A stretch of 9,250 nt of DNA, from contig JAFYWE010000201.1 in assembly GCA_017558165.1 (NCBI GenBank), positions 1 to 9,250 of the forward strand, given 5' to 3'. Position numbers and translations under genes: made by a program. The notes under the pieces are model-generated. The model was not told the origin of the DNA, searched no databases, and worked only from the letters and a program-made list of their open reading frames with translations. Below are positions 1 through 6,405 of this stretch, piece after piece. The DNA comes from Bacteroidaceae bacterium. Its GTDB lineage: Bacteria; Bacteroidota; Bacteroidia; Bacteroidales; Bacteroidaceae. Every line of letters begins with the position of its first letter. The first letter of the stretch is position 1.

Positions 1-464
1 ATGTAGAGAGAACCATTAGCCACATTATCCATCACAACTGGCTCGACGTGCATGCCAATTTTGTGAAGAACCTCGGGCAACTGCATGTTAGCCCAGAAAT
101 TAAAGAGGTGTAGACCCATACCAAGGATAACGATGATACCGAGGACGAGCATGTTCTGCGAAGCCCAAGATACACCCTTTGGTCTTTCGGCAACAGCATA
201 GCGCTGTGAACCGCGAGCCTTTCTGTTCTGGATTGTAAGGATGAAAGCGAAAACGAAATGCAGTACTACAAGAAGGGCAAGACCCGCTGTAGCAACCAAT
301 GCATACCAGTTAGCTCCCAAGAACTCACAAATAGCGTTGTAACCATCGGCGCTGATGATAGCAACCAAGTTCATTGACATATGGAAAAGAAGGAAAAGCA
401 CCAGGGCAACGCCTGTGACACTCATTACTACCTTTCTTCCCACAGAAGATTTAGATAACCACAT
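1..464 (-). CDS. sdhC: Succinate dehydrogenase/fumarate reductase cytochrome b subunit (partial, 3' end outside window)
   Basis: This is the membrane anchor of complex II (succinate:quinone oxidoreductase or fumarate reductase). It carries heme b and passes electrons between the quinone pool and the Fe-S/flavoprotein subunits. I translated it from the reverse strand: ATG at 464-462, then 154 codons open to the window edge, beginning MWLSKSSVGRKVVMSVTG. Hydrophobic segments lie at about residues 12-37, 53-78 and 104-127. H28, H69 and H119 are spaced much like heme ligands in diheme type-B subunits (Wolinella FrdC H44/H93/H143), which I infer from memory of the family. The family is usually about 220-230 residues, so roughly a third is missing. 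The flavoprotein and iron-sulfur genes would be expected further left on the same strand. The gene is divergent from the sugar symporter. Whether it should be named sdhC or frdC cannot be decided from sequence. Confidence 0.9.
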   Translation of the reverse strand, partial: MWLSKSSVGRKVVMSVTGVALVLFLLFHMSMNLVAIISADGYNAICEFLGANWYALVATAGLALLVVLHFVFAFILTIQNRKARGSQRYAVAERPKGVSWASQNMLVLGIIVILGMGLHLFNFWANMQLPEVLHKIGMHVEPVVMDNVANGSLY

Positions 465-535
465 AATGAATTGATTTTAAATTATATAATAAATAAATAG
501 TTTATTCGCGGGCACAATACACCTTTTACAGAAGG

Positions 536-569
536 CAAAAATAAACTTTTTTTTATTAAAAACAGCAAA
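536..569 (-). promoter_or_regulatory. Candidate Bacteroidetes-type promoter for the sdhC/frdC operon
   Basis: On the minus strand, positions 543-536 read TATTTTTG, an exact match to the Bacteroidetes -7 consensus TAnnTTTG. A TTTG at 569-566 could serve as the -33 element. The spacer is 22 nt, slightly longer than the usual 19-21. The predicted start of transcription would leave a leader of about 65 nt before the ATG at 464. The region is very AT-rich, so a chance match is possible. Confidence 0.45.
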
Positions 570-773
570 AGGCCATTTTTTTTTGGGAAATACCATTATT
601 AAATAGGATTATGCCAAAAAGCGTAGCCTGACCACCGCAGGACGTCACTGGAGACATGAAAGCACAGTGAAGGAAGCACAAAGTAGCGCACGCCTTCATA
701 TAGACAACAACAGATCACACCAGATAAGTTTGCCGCTTGAAGAGCCATTATACCAAAAAAGCCACGCGCTATG

Positions 774-804
774 CTTGCTATCACACACACTTTTGTTACA
801 TTTG
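774..804 (+). promoter_or_regulatory. Candidate Bacteroidetes-type promoter for the GPH symporter
   Basis: TACATTTG at 797-804 is an exact match to the -7 consensus TAnnTTTG. CTTG at 774-777 matches three of four bases of the -33 TTTG, with the canonical 19-nt spacer. Transcription would start near 811 and leave a leader of about 32 nt before the ATG at 843. No strong Shine-Dalgarno sequence precedes that ATG, which is common in this phylum. Confidence 0.55.
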
Positions 805-842
805 CCCAAAATTCAACATAATAAACACAAAATTCATCAATT

Positions 843-2231
843 ATGGCAACATTAAAAGAGAAAATAGGATATGGATTCGGCGATATGGCCTCGTCCATGT
901 TCTGGAAAGTGTTCAGTGCCTACCTGCCGATTTTCTACACAAACGTGTTCGGCCTTGACCTTGGCCTTGCGGCACTGCTGTTCCTTGTGACAAAGATCTG
1001 GGATGCGGTTTCGGACCCTATGATGGGTATCATAGCCGACCGCACGACAACGAAATGGGGTAAGTACCGTCCATACCTGTTGTGGATTGCCATTCCGTTT
1101 GCAATTGCAGGCGTGCTGCTGTTCACCACACCCGACCTTGGCGAGACAGGCAAGAACGTATGGGCTTTTGCCACATATATCCTCATGATGACCATCTACA
1201 CAGCCATAAACGTACCATACGGTTCAATGCTTGGAGTGATGACGGAAGATAGCGATGAAAAGACAGTTTTTTCATCTTACCGCATGTTCTTCGCCTACAC
1301 AGGTTCGTTCATTGTACTTGCTTTGTGGGAGCCACTCTGCAACACATTGGCAGGGGTGAGCGGCAAGCTCACATATGACCCACAGGCTTGGCAGACTGCT
1401 ATGATTATAGTAAGTACAATCTGCCTTGTGCTGTTCGTGCTCACATTCAAGATGACACGCGAGAGAATAAAGCCGGCCATCAAGCAGAGCAGCATCAAGG
1501 ATGACTTCAAGTCACTGCTGCATAACGGTCCATGGTGGATTCTACTTGGCGGTGTGCTGTTCTTCAATTTCTTCGGTGCGGTGCGCTATGCGGTTATCCC
1601 CTACTACTTCACTACACAGATTGCCGAAGGTGCGACACTCTCGTTCTTCTCTATCGAGTTCCTGTTCTATGCTGGTATATTCTTCACCATTGGTGAGATT
1701 GCGAACATGGTAGGTGTTGCCATTGCCACACCAATCACATTCAAGCTTGGCAAGAAGAGCACATTCCTCTACTCGCTGTTCGCTATCATGGCACTGTGTA
1801 TAGCATTCTACTATGTGCCTACAGACTGCGCTACAGGATACTGGACACTGCTGGCATTGCAGATTGTAACAGGTATCTTCACCGGAATCATCTCACCACT
1901 CGTGTGGAGTATGTACGCAGATATCTCGGATTATGCCGAGCTCAAGTTCAAGACTGCATCTACAGGCCTCATTTTCTCGTCATCATCTATGGCACAGAAA
2001 TTCGGTGGTGCATTCGGTACATCGGCCGTACTGTGGTTGTTAGCTATATTCGGCTTCAATACAACAGAGGGCGCTGTGCAGACAGCCGATGCCATTGAAG
2101 GTCTTCGTCTGCTCATCAGCTGGATTCCGGCAGGCATCGCGGCCATCTCGGCACTGTTCATCTTCATCTACCCGCTTACCACAAAGCGCATGAAGGAGAT
2201 AAACAATGAACTCAAGAAGGTAAGAGAATAA
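843..2231 (+). CDS. GPH-family (MelB-like) sugar:cation symporter
   Basis: This 462-residue inner-membrane protein belongs to the glycoside-pentoside-hexuronide:cation symporter family of the major facilitator superfamily, which imports sugars with Na+ or H+. The N-terminus (KIGYGFGDMASSMF) matches the family opening. The helix-2 motif KIWDAVSDPMMG places D54 and D58 where MelB has its cation-site D55 and D59. It is followed by the conserved loop IADRTTTKWGKYRP (residues 64-77) between helices 2 and 3. A second-half family motif around GPWWILLGGVLFFNFFGAVRY begins the C-terminal six-helix bundle. Length and about 12 hydrophobic segments fit the family. N123 sits where MelB has D124, so the substrate or cation may differ. 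No glycosidase or sugar-catabolic gene lies beside it, so the substrate cannot be named. It appears monocistronic, with a candidate promoter upstream and an intrinsic terminator downstream. Confidence 0.9.
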   Translation: MATLKEKIGYGFGDMASSMFWKVFSAYLPIFYTNVFGLDLGLAALLFLVTKIWDAVSDPMMGIIADRTTTKWGKYRPYLLWIAIPFAIAGVLLFTTPDLGETGKNVWAFATYILMMTIYTAINVPYGSMLGVMTEDSDEKTVFSSYRMFFAYTGSFIVLALWEPLCNTLAGVSGKLTYDPQAWQTAMIIVSTICLVLFVLTFKMTRERIKPAIKQSSIKDDFKSLLHNGPWWILLGGVLFFNFFGAVRYAVIPYYFTTQIAEGATLSFFSIEFLFYAGIFFTIGEIANMVGVAIATPITFKLGKKSTFLYSLFAIMALCIAFYYVPTDCATGYWTLLALQIVTGIFTGIISPLVWSMYADISDYAELKFKTASTGLIFSSSSMAQKFGGAFGTSAVLWLLAIFGFNTTEGAVQTADAIEGLRLLISWIPAGIAAISALFIFIYPLTTKRMKEINNELKKVRE

Positions 2232-2255
2232 ACAAAGTATATTCAATACTGAAGT

Positions 2256-2290
2256 AACCCCCAAAGTTTGTACAAGCTTTGGGGGTTTAT
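2256..2290 (+). terminator. Intrinsic terminator after the GPH symporter
   Basis: Arms AACCCCCAAAG (2256-2266) and CTTTGGGGGTT (2277-2287) form a perfect 11-bp GC-rich stem with a 10-nt loop that can pair a little further. A short T-rich tail (TTTATTT) follows. It lies 25 bp past the symporter stop and ends about 100 bp before the next gene. The stem is symmetric enough to work on either strand, but only plus-strand transcription has a gene ending here. Confidence 0.85.
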
Positions 2291-2355
2291 TTCACTGCTT
2301 TCCGATATAAGAAAAACTTTTTTTATAAATTCAAACAGGTTCTTATAAAAAAGAG

Positions 2356-2363
2356 TACCTTTG
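2356..2363 (+). promoter_or_regulatory. Candidate -7 promoter element for the cysteine desulfidase gene
   Basis: TACCTTTG is an exact match to the Bacteroidetes -7 consensus TAnnTTTG. No convincing TTTG is found 19-21 nt upstream, so the -33 half is not supported. Transcription would start near 2370, giving a leader of about 20 nt that still includes the Shine-Dalgarno-like GGAG at 2379-2382, which has a 7-nt spacer to the ATG at 2390. This placement supports 2390 as the true start. Confidence 0.45.
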
Positions 2364-2389
2364 ATGCCGAATATAAATGGAGAAGAGCT

Positions 2390-3676
2390 ATGCTTTCGAC
2401 AGAAACAAGAAAAGAGATTATAGAACTTATCAAGAGAGAGGTCGTACCGGCAATGGGATGTACAGAACCTGTTGCCGTGTCACTATGCACAGCAAAAGCT
2501 GTTGAGATACTCGGTTGTGTACCACAGCACGTTGAAGTAAGACTCAGCCCCAACGTACTGAAAAATGCAATGGGAGTAGGAATCCCAGGTACAGGAATGA
2601 TAGGCTTGCCTATCGCTGTCGCATTGGGCGCATTGGTCGGACGCAGCGAATATGGTCTGGAGGTGCTTAAGGACACCACCCCACAGGCTGTGGAGCAAGG
2701 CAGACATATGATTGAGGAGAACCGCATAAACGTCTCACTGAAGGAGGGACAATGCGACATACTCCATATTGAGGTTGAGGCTGTTTCAGGTTCGGACAAA
2801 GCTGTCGCTGTAATATCGGGCAGCCACACGAACTTCGTACTACTGCAGCATAATAATGAGGTGCTCCTGGATAACAGCAAGACCAAAGACACAGTAAGTG
2901 ATGCTGCCGCAGATGTCGAGCTGTCGATGCAAAAGGTATGGGAATTTGCGACAGAATCCCCAATAGAAGAGCTCTCTTTCATCCTTGAGGCACGCAGACT
3001 GAACAAGAACGTTGCCGAGGAGTCGCTTAAAGGAGAATGGGGACACAGCCTGGGCCGCATAATAAGTGGCGAGGCGCGTAATAAGGTGTTCGGAGATACT
3101 GTCTTCACACGCATGGTATCCTATACCTCGGCTGCCTGTGATGCACGTATGGGAGGTGCACAGATTCCGGTCATGAGCAACTCGGGAAGCGGTAACCAGG
3201 GAATTGCCTCTACCCTGCCGGTCGTAGTGTATGCCGAGGAGACAAAAGCATCCGAGGAGCGTCTTGTCCGTGCACTGATATTGAGTCATCTTACTGTCAT
3301 ATATATCAAACAGAGCCTGGGCCGTCTGTCGGCTCTGTGCGGATGCGTGGTTGCATCAACAGGCTCAAGTTGCGGTATAACATACCTTATGGGTGGCGGA
3401 TATAACGAGGTTGCAATGGCCGTGAAGAATATGGTCGCGAACCTTACAGGTGTAATTTGCGATGGCGCAAAACCAAGCTGCGCGCTCAAACTCGCAAGCG
3501 CTGTATCAACCGCATTGTTCTCATCTGTCATGGCAATGGAGCACCACTGTGTAACCTCGCTCGAGGGCATTGTCGATGATGATGTGGACAAGTCAATACG
3601 TAACCTCACATCTATCGGTTCACAGGGCATGCAACAGACCGACAAGATGATTCTCTCCATCATGACAAACAAGTAA
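2390..3676 (+). CDS. cyuA: L-cysteine desulfidase, CyuA/UPF0597 (serine dehydratase alpha-like) family
   Basis: The family breaks L-cysteine down to pyruvate, ammonia and sulfide with a [4Fe-4S] cluster, in the cytoplasm; E. coli CyuA (YhaM) and the methanogen cysteine desulfidase are characterised members. The 428-residue protein starts MLSTETRKEIIELIKREVVP and carries AMGCTEPVAV (C24), ALCGCVVASTGSSCG (C317, C319, C328) and ICDGAKPSCALK (C357, C364). C24, C317 and C357 match the position and 40-residue spacing I recall for the cluster ligands C25, C282 and C322 of the methanogen enzyme. SNSGSGNQG is another family hallmark. The start is chosen at 2390 because a GGAG lies 7 nt before it and the family begins here; the frame continues upstream to a TTG inside the preceding terminator, which is not credible. 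The gene is flanked by terminators, so it looks monocistronic. Substrate specificity within UPF0597 is inferred; another beta-eliminating activity is possible. Confidence 0.85.
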   Translation: MLSTETRKEIIELIKREVVPAMGCTEPVAVSLCTAKAVEILGCVPQHVEVRLSPNVLKNAMGVGIPGTGMIGLPIAVALGALVGRSEYGLEVLKDTTPQAVEQGRHMIEENRINVSLKEGQCDILHIEVEAVSGSDKAVAVISGSHTNFVLLQHNNEVLLDNSKTKDTVSDAAADVELSMQKVWEFATESPIEELSFILEARRLNKNVAEESLKGEWGHSLGRIISGEARNKVFGDTVFTRMVSYTSAACDARMGGAQIPVMSNSGSGNQGIASTLPVVVYAEETKASEERLVRALILSHLTVIYIKQSLGRLSALCGCVVASTGSSCGITYLMGGGYNEVAMAVKNMVANLTGVICDGAKPSCALKLASAVSTALFSSVMAMEHHCVTSLEGIVDDDVDKSIRNLTSIGSQGMQQTDKMILSIMTNK

Positions 3677-3696
3677 CGACATCAAGCCCGAATACG

Positions 3697-3740
3697 GATA
3701 CTGCATCGCAACATGGATTGCGATGCAGTATCTCTTTTTA
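3697..3740 (+). terminator. Intrinsic terminator after cyuA
   Basis: GATACTGCATCGCAA (3697-3711) and its exact reverse complement TTGCGATGCAGTATC (3718-3732) form a perfect 15-bp stem with a 6-nt loop CATGGA. A T-rich tail (TCTTTTTA) follows. It starts 20 bp after the cyuA stop. An in-frame ATG in the loop continues into mnmG but is not a plausible start. Confidence 0.92.
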
Positions 3741-3779
3741 TATTACACACTGCGCCTCGGCAAATAATCATTTTCAAAT

Positions 3780-3811
3780 TTTGCGTTTGCCGTCAAGTTA
3801 TATTATTTTTG
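3780..3811 (+). promoter_or_regulatory. Bacteroidetes-type promoter for mnmG and the downstream cluster
   Basis: TTTG at 3780-3783 and TATTTTTG at 3804-3811 match the Bacteroidetes -33 and -7 consensus exactly, with a 20-nt spacer. This is the best promoter match in the window. Transcription would begin near 3818, leaving about 30 nt before the ATG at 3848, so translation from ATGs further upstream is unlikely. A 7-bp inverted repeat (3811-3828) overlaps the -7 end and predicted start. Confidence 0.75.
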
Positions 3812-3828
3812 TATGTTTTTGAACATAC
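3811..3828. repeat. Short inverted repeat at the predicted mnmG transcription start
   Basis: GTATGTT (3811-3817) and AACATAC (3822-3828) are exact reverse complements around a 4-nt centre. The dyad starts at the last base of the -7 box and covers the predicted start site, so it could be an operator or a 5' hairpin on the transcript. It is AT-rich and short; chance is a real alternative. Confidence 0.4.
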
Positions 3829-3847
3829 GGAAGCATTCTCTACTGAT

Positions 3848-5719
3848 ATGACATTTGAATACGACATACTTGTGATTGGTGCCGGACACGCCGGCTGTGA
3901 AGCCGCTGCCGCGGCAGCCAATATGGGCAAAAGGACATGCCTTATGACAATAGACATGAACAAGATTGCCCAGATGAGTTGCAACCCTGCCATAGGCGGA
4001 ATTGCCAAAGGACAGATTGTACGTGAGATTGATGCCCTTGGCGGATACACCGCCATTGTCACCGACAAAGCATCGATTCAGTTCAGGATGCTGAACCGCT
4101 CGAAAGGCCCTGCAATGTGGAGCCCGCGCGCACAATGTGACAGGATGAAGTTTAGCCAGTATTGGCGAGAGATTCTTGAGAATACTCCCAACCTTGACAT
4201 GTGGCAGGACATCGCCACAGAGCTTATAGTCGAGGACGGAAAGTGCGCAGGAGTAAGGACACAAATGAACGCAACATTCCTAGCAAAGAGCGTAATCATA
4301 ACTGCCGGCACATTCCTCAACGGCCTCATGCACATAGGCAAGGTACAGATTGAGGGCGGCCGTGTAGCTGAGCCTGCAGCCAAAGGACTGACCGAGTCAA
4401 TAACAAAGCACGGCATAACTGCCGGACGAATGAAGACCGGAACTCCGGTGCGCCTTGACAAGCGTTCAATAAATCTTGAGTTGACTGACATCCAGGAGGG
4501 CGACAACGACTTCCACCGTTTCTCGTACAGCGACACTGCGCGCACTCTCAAGCAACTGCCATGTTGGGGATGCTACACAAACCCTGAGGTGCACAAAATT
4601 CTCAATGACAGCCTTGCAGACTCACCACTCTACAACGGACAGATACAGAGCATAGGCCCACGTTACTGCCCAAGCATCGAGACAAAGATAGTGACATTCG
4701 CCGAGCGTGAACGCCACCTGCTTTTCCTCGAACCCGAGGGTGAGACAACACAGGAGATATATGTAAACGGTTTCTCTTCATCGTTGCCGATGGAGGCACA
4801 GTTGACAGCCCTGCGCAAGATTCCTGCGCTTGAGAACGCAGTTGCCTACCGCCCGGGATATGCAATAGAATATGACTATTTCGACCCCACACAACTGAAG
4901 CATACACTGGAGTCAAAGATTATAGAAGGACTCTACTTTGCCGGACAGGTGAACGGAACAACAGGATACGAGGAGGCTGCCGGACAAGGACTCATTGCCG
5001 GAATAAACGCGGCACTGAAGATTGACGGCAAGGATGATTTCACACTGCGTCGCGATGAGGCATACATTGGTGTACTCATCGATGACCTGGTGACAAAGGG
5101 AGTGGACGAGCCATACCGCATGTTCACCTCAAGAGCCGAGTACAGGATACTGCTTCGCTCGGACAACGCAGACATGCGACTCACCGAAAAGGCGTACAAC
5201 ATCGGACTCGCCACAGAGGAGAGATACCAGCGTCTTTGCGAGAAGAAGGAGAAGATTGCAAAACTTACAGAGTTCATTGAGAACTTCTCCATAAAGGCCG
5301 ACCTCATAAACAAGGGACTCGAGGAGCTTGGCACTACCCCACTGACAAGAGGATGCAAGCTCGCGTCAATAATAGAGAGACCACAGGTCACCATTGAATC
5401 GATTGCCAACTACATCCAGGCACTCAAGCGTGAACTCGAGAAACTGGGTGACAGCAGGGATGAGATTGTTGAGGCAACTGAGATTGAAATCAAATACAAA
5501 GGCTACATCCAACGCGAGCGCGAACTCGCCGAGCGAATGATACGTTTGGAAAATATACGCATCAAGGGCAAGTTCGACTACAATAACATTGAGTCATTAT
5601 CGACCGAAGCCCGACAGAAGCTCACGGCCATCAACCCCGAGACTCTTGCACAGGCAAGCCGCATACCGGGAGTATCGCCAAGCGACGTGAACGTACTGCT
5701 CATACTTGTGCGGAAATAA
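3848..5719 (+). CDS. mnmG: tRNA uridine-5-carboxymethylaminomethyl(34) synthesis enzyme MnmG (GidA)
   Basis: MnmG is the FAD- and NADH-dependent partner of the GTPase MnmE. Together they install the (carboxymethyl)aminomethyl group at wobble U34 of certain tRNAs, in the cytoplasm. The 623-residue length is typical. Visible motifs are the FAD-binding GAGHAGCEAA (residues 11-20), MSCNPAIGGIAKGQIVREID with C45, the RSKGPAMWSPRAQCDR segment, GTFLNGLMHIG, GPRYCPSIE with C274, GYEEAAGQGLIAGINAA and TSRAEYRILLRSDNADMRLT. C45 and C274 correspond to E. coli C47 and C277. The C-terminal helical domain ends ASRIPGVSPSDVNVLLILVRK-like, as in the family. The start at 3848 (MTFEYDILVIGAGHAG) fits the family N-terminus and lies just after the promoter; the frame extends 45 codons upstream into a terminator loop, which I reject. 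No MnmE gene is in the window. A parS-like site follows the stop directly. Confidence 0.97.
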   Translation: MTFEYDILVIGAGHAGCEAAAAAANMGKRTCLMTIDMNKIAQMSCNPAIGGIAKGQIVREIDALGGYTAIVTDKASIQFRMLNRSKGPAMWSPRAQCDRMKFSQYWREILENTPNLDMWQDIATELIVEDGKCAGVRTQMNATFLAKSVIITAGTFLNGLMHIGKVQIEGGRVAEPAAKGLTESITKHGITAGRMKTGTPVRLDKRSINLELTDIQEGDNDFHRFSYSDTARTLKQLPCWGCYTNPEVHKILNDSLADSPLYNGQIQSIGPRYCPSIETKIVTFAERERHLLFLEPEGETTQEIYVNGFSSSLPMEAQLTALRKIPALENAVAYRPGYAIEYDYFDPTQLKHTLESKIIEGLYFAGQVNGTTGYEEAAGQGLIAGINAALKIDGKDDFTLRRDEAYIGVLIDDLVTKGVDEPYRMFTSRAEYRILLRSDNADMRLTEKAYNIGLATEERYQRLCEKKEKIAKLTEFIENFSIKADLINKGLEELGTTPLTRGCKLASIIERPQVTIESIANYIQALKRELEKLGDSRDEIVEATEIEIKYKGYIQRERELAERMIRLENIRIKGKFDYNNIESLSTEARQKLTAINPETLAQASRIPGVSPSDVNVLLILVRK

Positions 5720-5724
5720 ACAAA

Positions 5725-5740
5725 TGTTCCACGTGGAACA
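5725..5740. promoter_or_regulatory. parS: Probable parS site (ParB-binding chromosome partition site)
   Basis: TGTTCCACGTGGAACA is a perfect 16-bp palindrome and fits the broadly conserved parS consensus TGTTNCACGTGNAACA. ParB dimers load on such sites and spread, then work with ParA and SMC to segregate and organise the origin region. parS sites commonly cluster near oriC, and mnmG (gidA) is a frequent origin neighbour. It sits 5 bp after the mnmG stop and about 130 bp before apt, outside coding sequence. Symmetry ends exactly at 16 bp. There is no T tract, so it is not a terminator. Confidence 0.85.
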
Positions 5741-5763
5741 ATACCGCAAGACAGCAAGGTCAT

Positions 5764-5798
5764 CACAGTAACACACCGCAATTACACAGTACCCACAC
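5764..5798 (+). repeat. Short direct repeat in the mnmG-apt spacer
   Basis: CACAGTAACACACC (5764-5777) and CACAGTACCCACAC (5785-5798) share CACAGTA followed by one or two bases and CACAC. The copies start 21 bp apart, about two helical turns. The spacer has no recognisable Bacteroidetes promoter or terminator. The repeat could be a regulator site for apt or simple low-complexity sequence. Confidence 0.3.
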
Positions 5799-5871
5799 AG
5801 GGCGTAAGCCAAGCATTACGTACACGATTGGGAGAGAAACATAACTAAAGATAATACTAAAACCATACACT

Positions 5872-6405
5872 ATGAACAAGGAACTACTACTTAAGAACCT
5901 GAGAAACATCCCCGATTTTCCAGTACCAGGAATACAGTTCAAGGATGTATCTTCACTATTCAAGAACCCTGAGTGTCTGAAAGAGATGAGCGATGCGCTC
6001 TATGAGCTTTACAAGGATAAGGGCATTACAAAAGTTGCGGGCATTGAGTCACGCGGCTTTGTCATGGCAGCATCACTCGCACTGAGATTAGGTGCCGGAT
6101 TCGTACCCATCCGCAAGCTTGGCAAGTTGCCCGCAGAGACAATAACCGAGACATACGGAAAGGAGTATGGACACGACACGATTGAGATCCACAAGGATGC
6201 TATTGACGAGAATGATGTGGTTCTTGTACACGACGACCTTTTGGCAACAGGCGGTACAATGCTTGCCGCATACAACCTTGTAAAGAAACTCAACCCAAAG
6301 AAGGCAATGATCAATTTCCTCATTGAGCTTGAAGGCCTGAAAGGACGTGACGTATTCCCTGCAGATGCACAGATAGATTGCCTGCTGTCACTTGAAGGAA
6401 AGTAA
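5872..6405 (+). CDS. apt: Adenine phosphoribosyltransferase
   Basis: Apt salvages adenine in the cytoplasm by joining it to PRPP, giving AMP and pyrophosphate. The 177-residue protein has the family opening RNIPDFPVPGIQFKDVSSL (residues 11-29), the IESRGFVMAASLA segment (58-70), the flexible-loop region RKLGKLPAET (81-90) and the PRPP-binding motif VVLVHDDLLATGG (116-128) with the paired aspartates D121 and D122. Length is typical. The ATG at 5872 gives the standard N-terminus. The gene follows mnmG by 152 bp, with the parS-like site between, and no terminator is visible, so read-through from the mnmG promoter is likely. Its TAA overlaps the uvrC ATG by one base (TAATG), which suggests translational coupling. 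Confidence 0.97.
   Translation: MNKELLLKNLRNIPDFPVPGIQFKDVSSLFKNPECLKEMSDALYELYKDKGITKVAGIESRGFVMAASLALRLGAGFVPIRKLGKLPAETITETYGKEYGHDTIEIHKDAIDENDVVLVHDDLLATGGTMLAAYNLVKKLNPKKAMINFLIELEGLKGRDVFPADAQIDCLLSLEGK

Larger units (their letters stand above)
465..842. other. Divergent intergenic region between sdhC/frdC and the GPH symporter
   Basis: This 378-bp gap separates two divergent genes. The left half (about 465-600) is strongly AT-rich with several runs of seven or more A or T; the right half is more mixed in composition. Short open frames cross it on both strands, but none shows a recognisable protein family or a good start, so I treat them as chance. It holds one candidate promoter per strand (536-569 minus, 774-804 plus) and an imperfect direct repeat (608-622 and 747-762). 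I see no clear hairpin terminator, riboswitch or RNA gene. Confidence 0.6.

Noticed and set aside
465..600. Intrinsic terminator in the A/T runs before sdhC/frdC
   Set aside because: The long T and A runs have no adjacent GC-rich stem, and neither flanking gene ends here.
599..898. 99-residue open frame on the minus strand across the divergent spacer
   Set aside because: It overlaps the start of the symporter gene in antisense, has no family resemblance, and no suitable start signal.
667..958. Two small plus-strand open frames before and into the symporter
   Set aside because: They overlap each other and the symporter N-terminus, have odd compositions, and begin upstream of the predicted transcription start.
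2323..3114. 263-residue antisense open frame within cyuA
   Set aside because: A long Ser-rich antisense frame of the kind produced by codon bias on the opposite strand of a real gene; the sense frame carries all the family motifs.
5684..5692. GACGTGAAC half-site near the end of mnmG
   Set aside because: Only a partial parS half-site, within conserved coding sequence, with no matching left arm.
5741..5871. Possible terminator or riboswitch between mnmG and apt
   Set aside because: Only a weak 5-bp hairpin (5803-5807 with 5816-5820) without a T tract is visible, and no purine-riboswitch-like core could be recognised.
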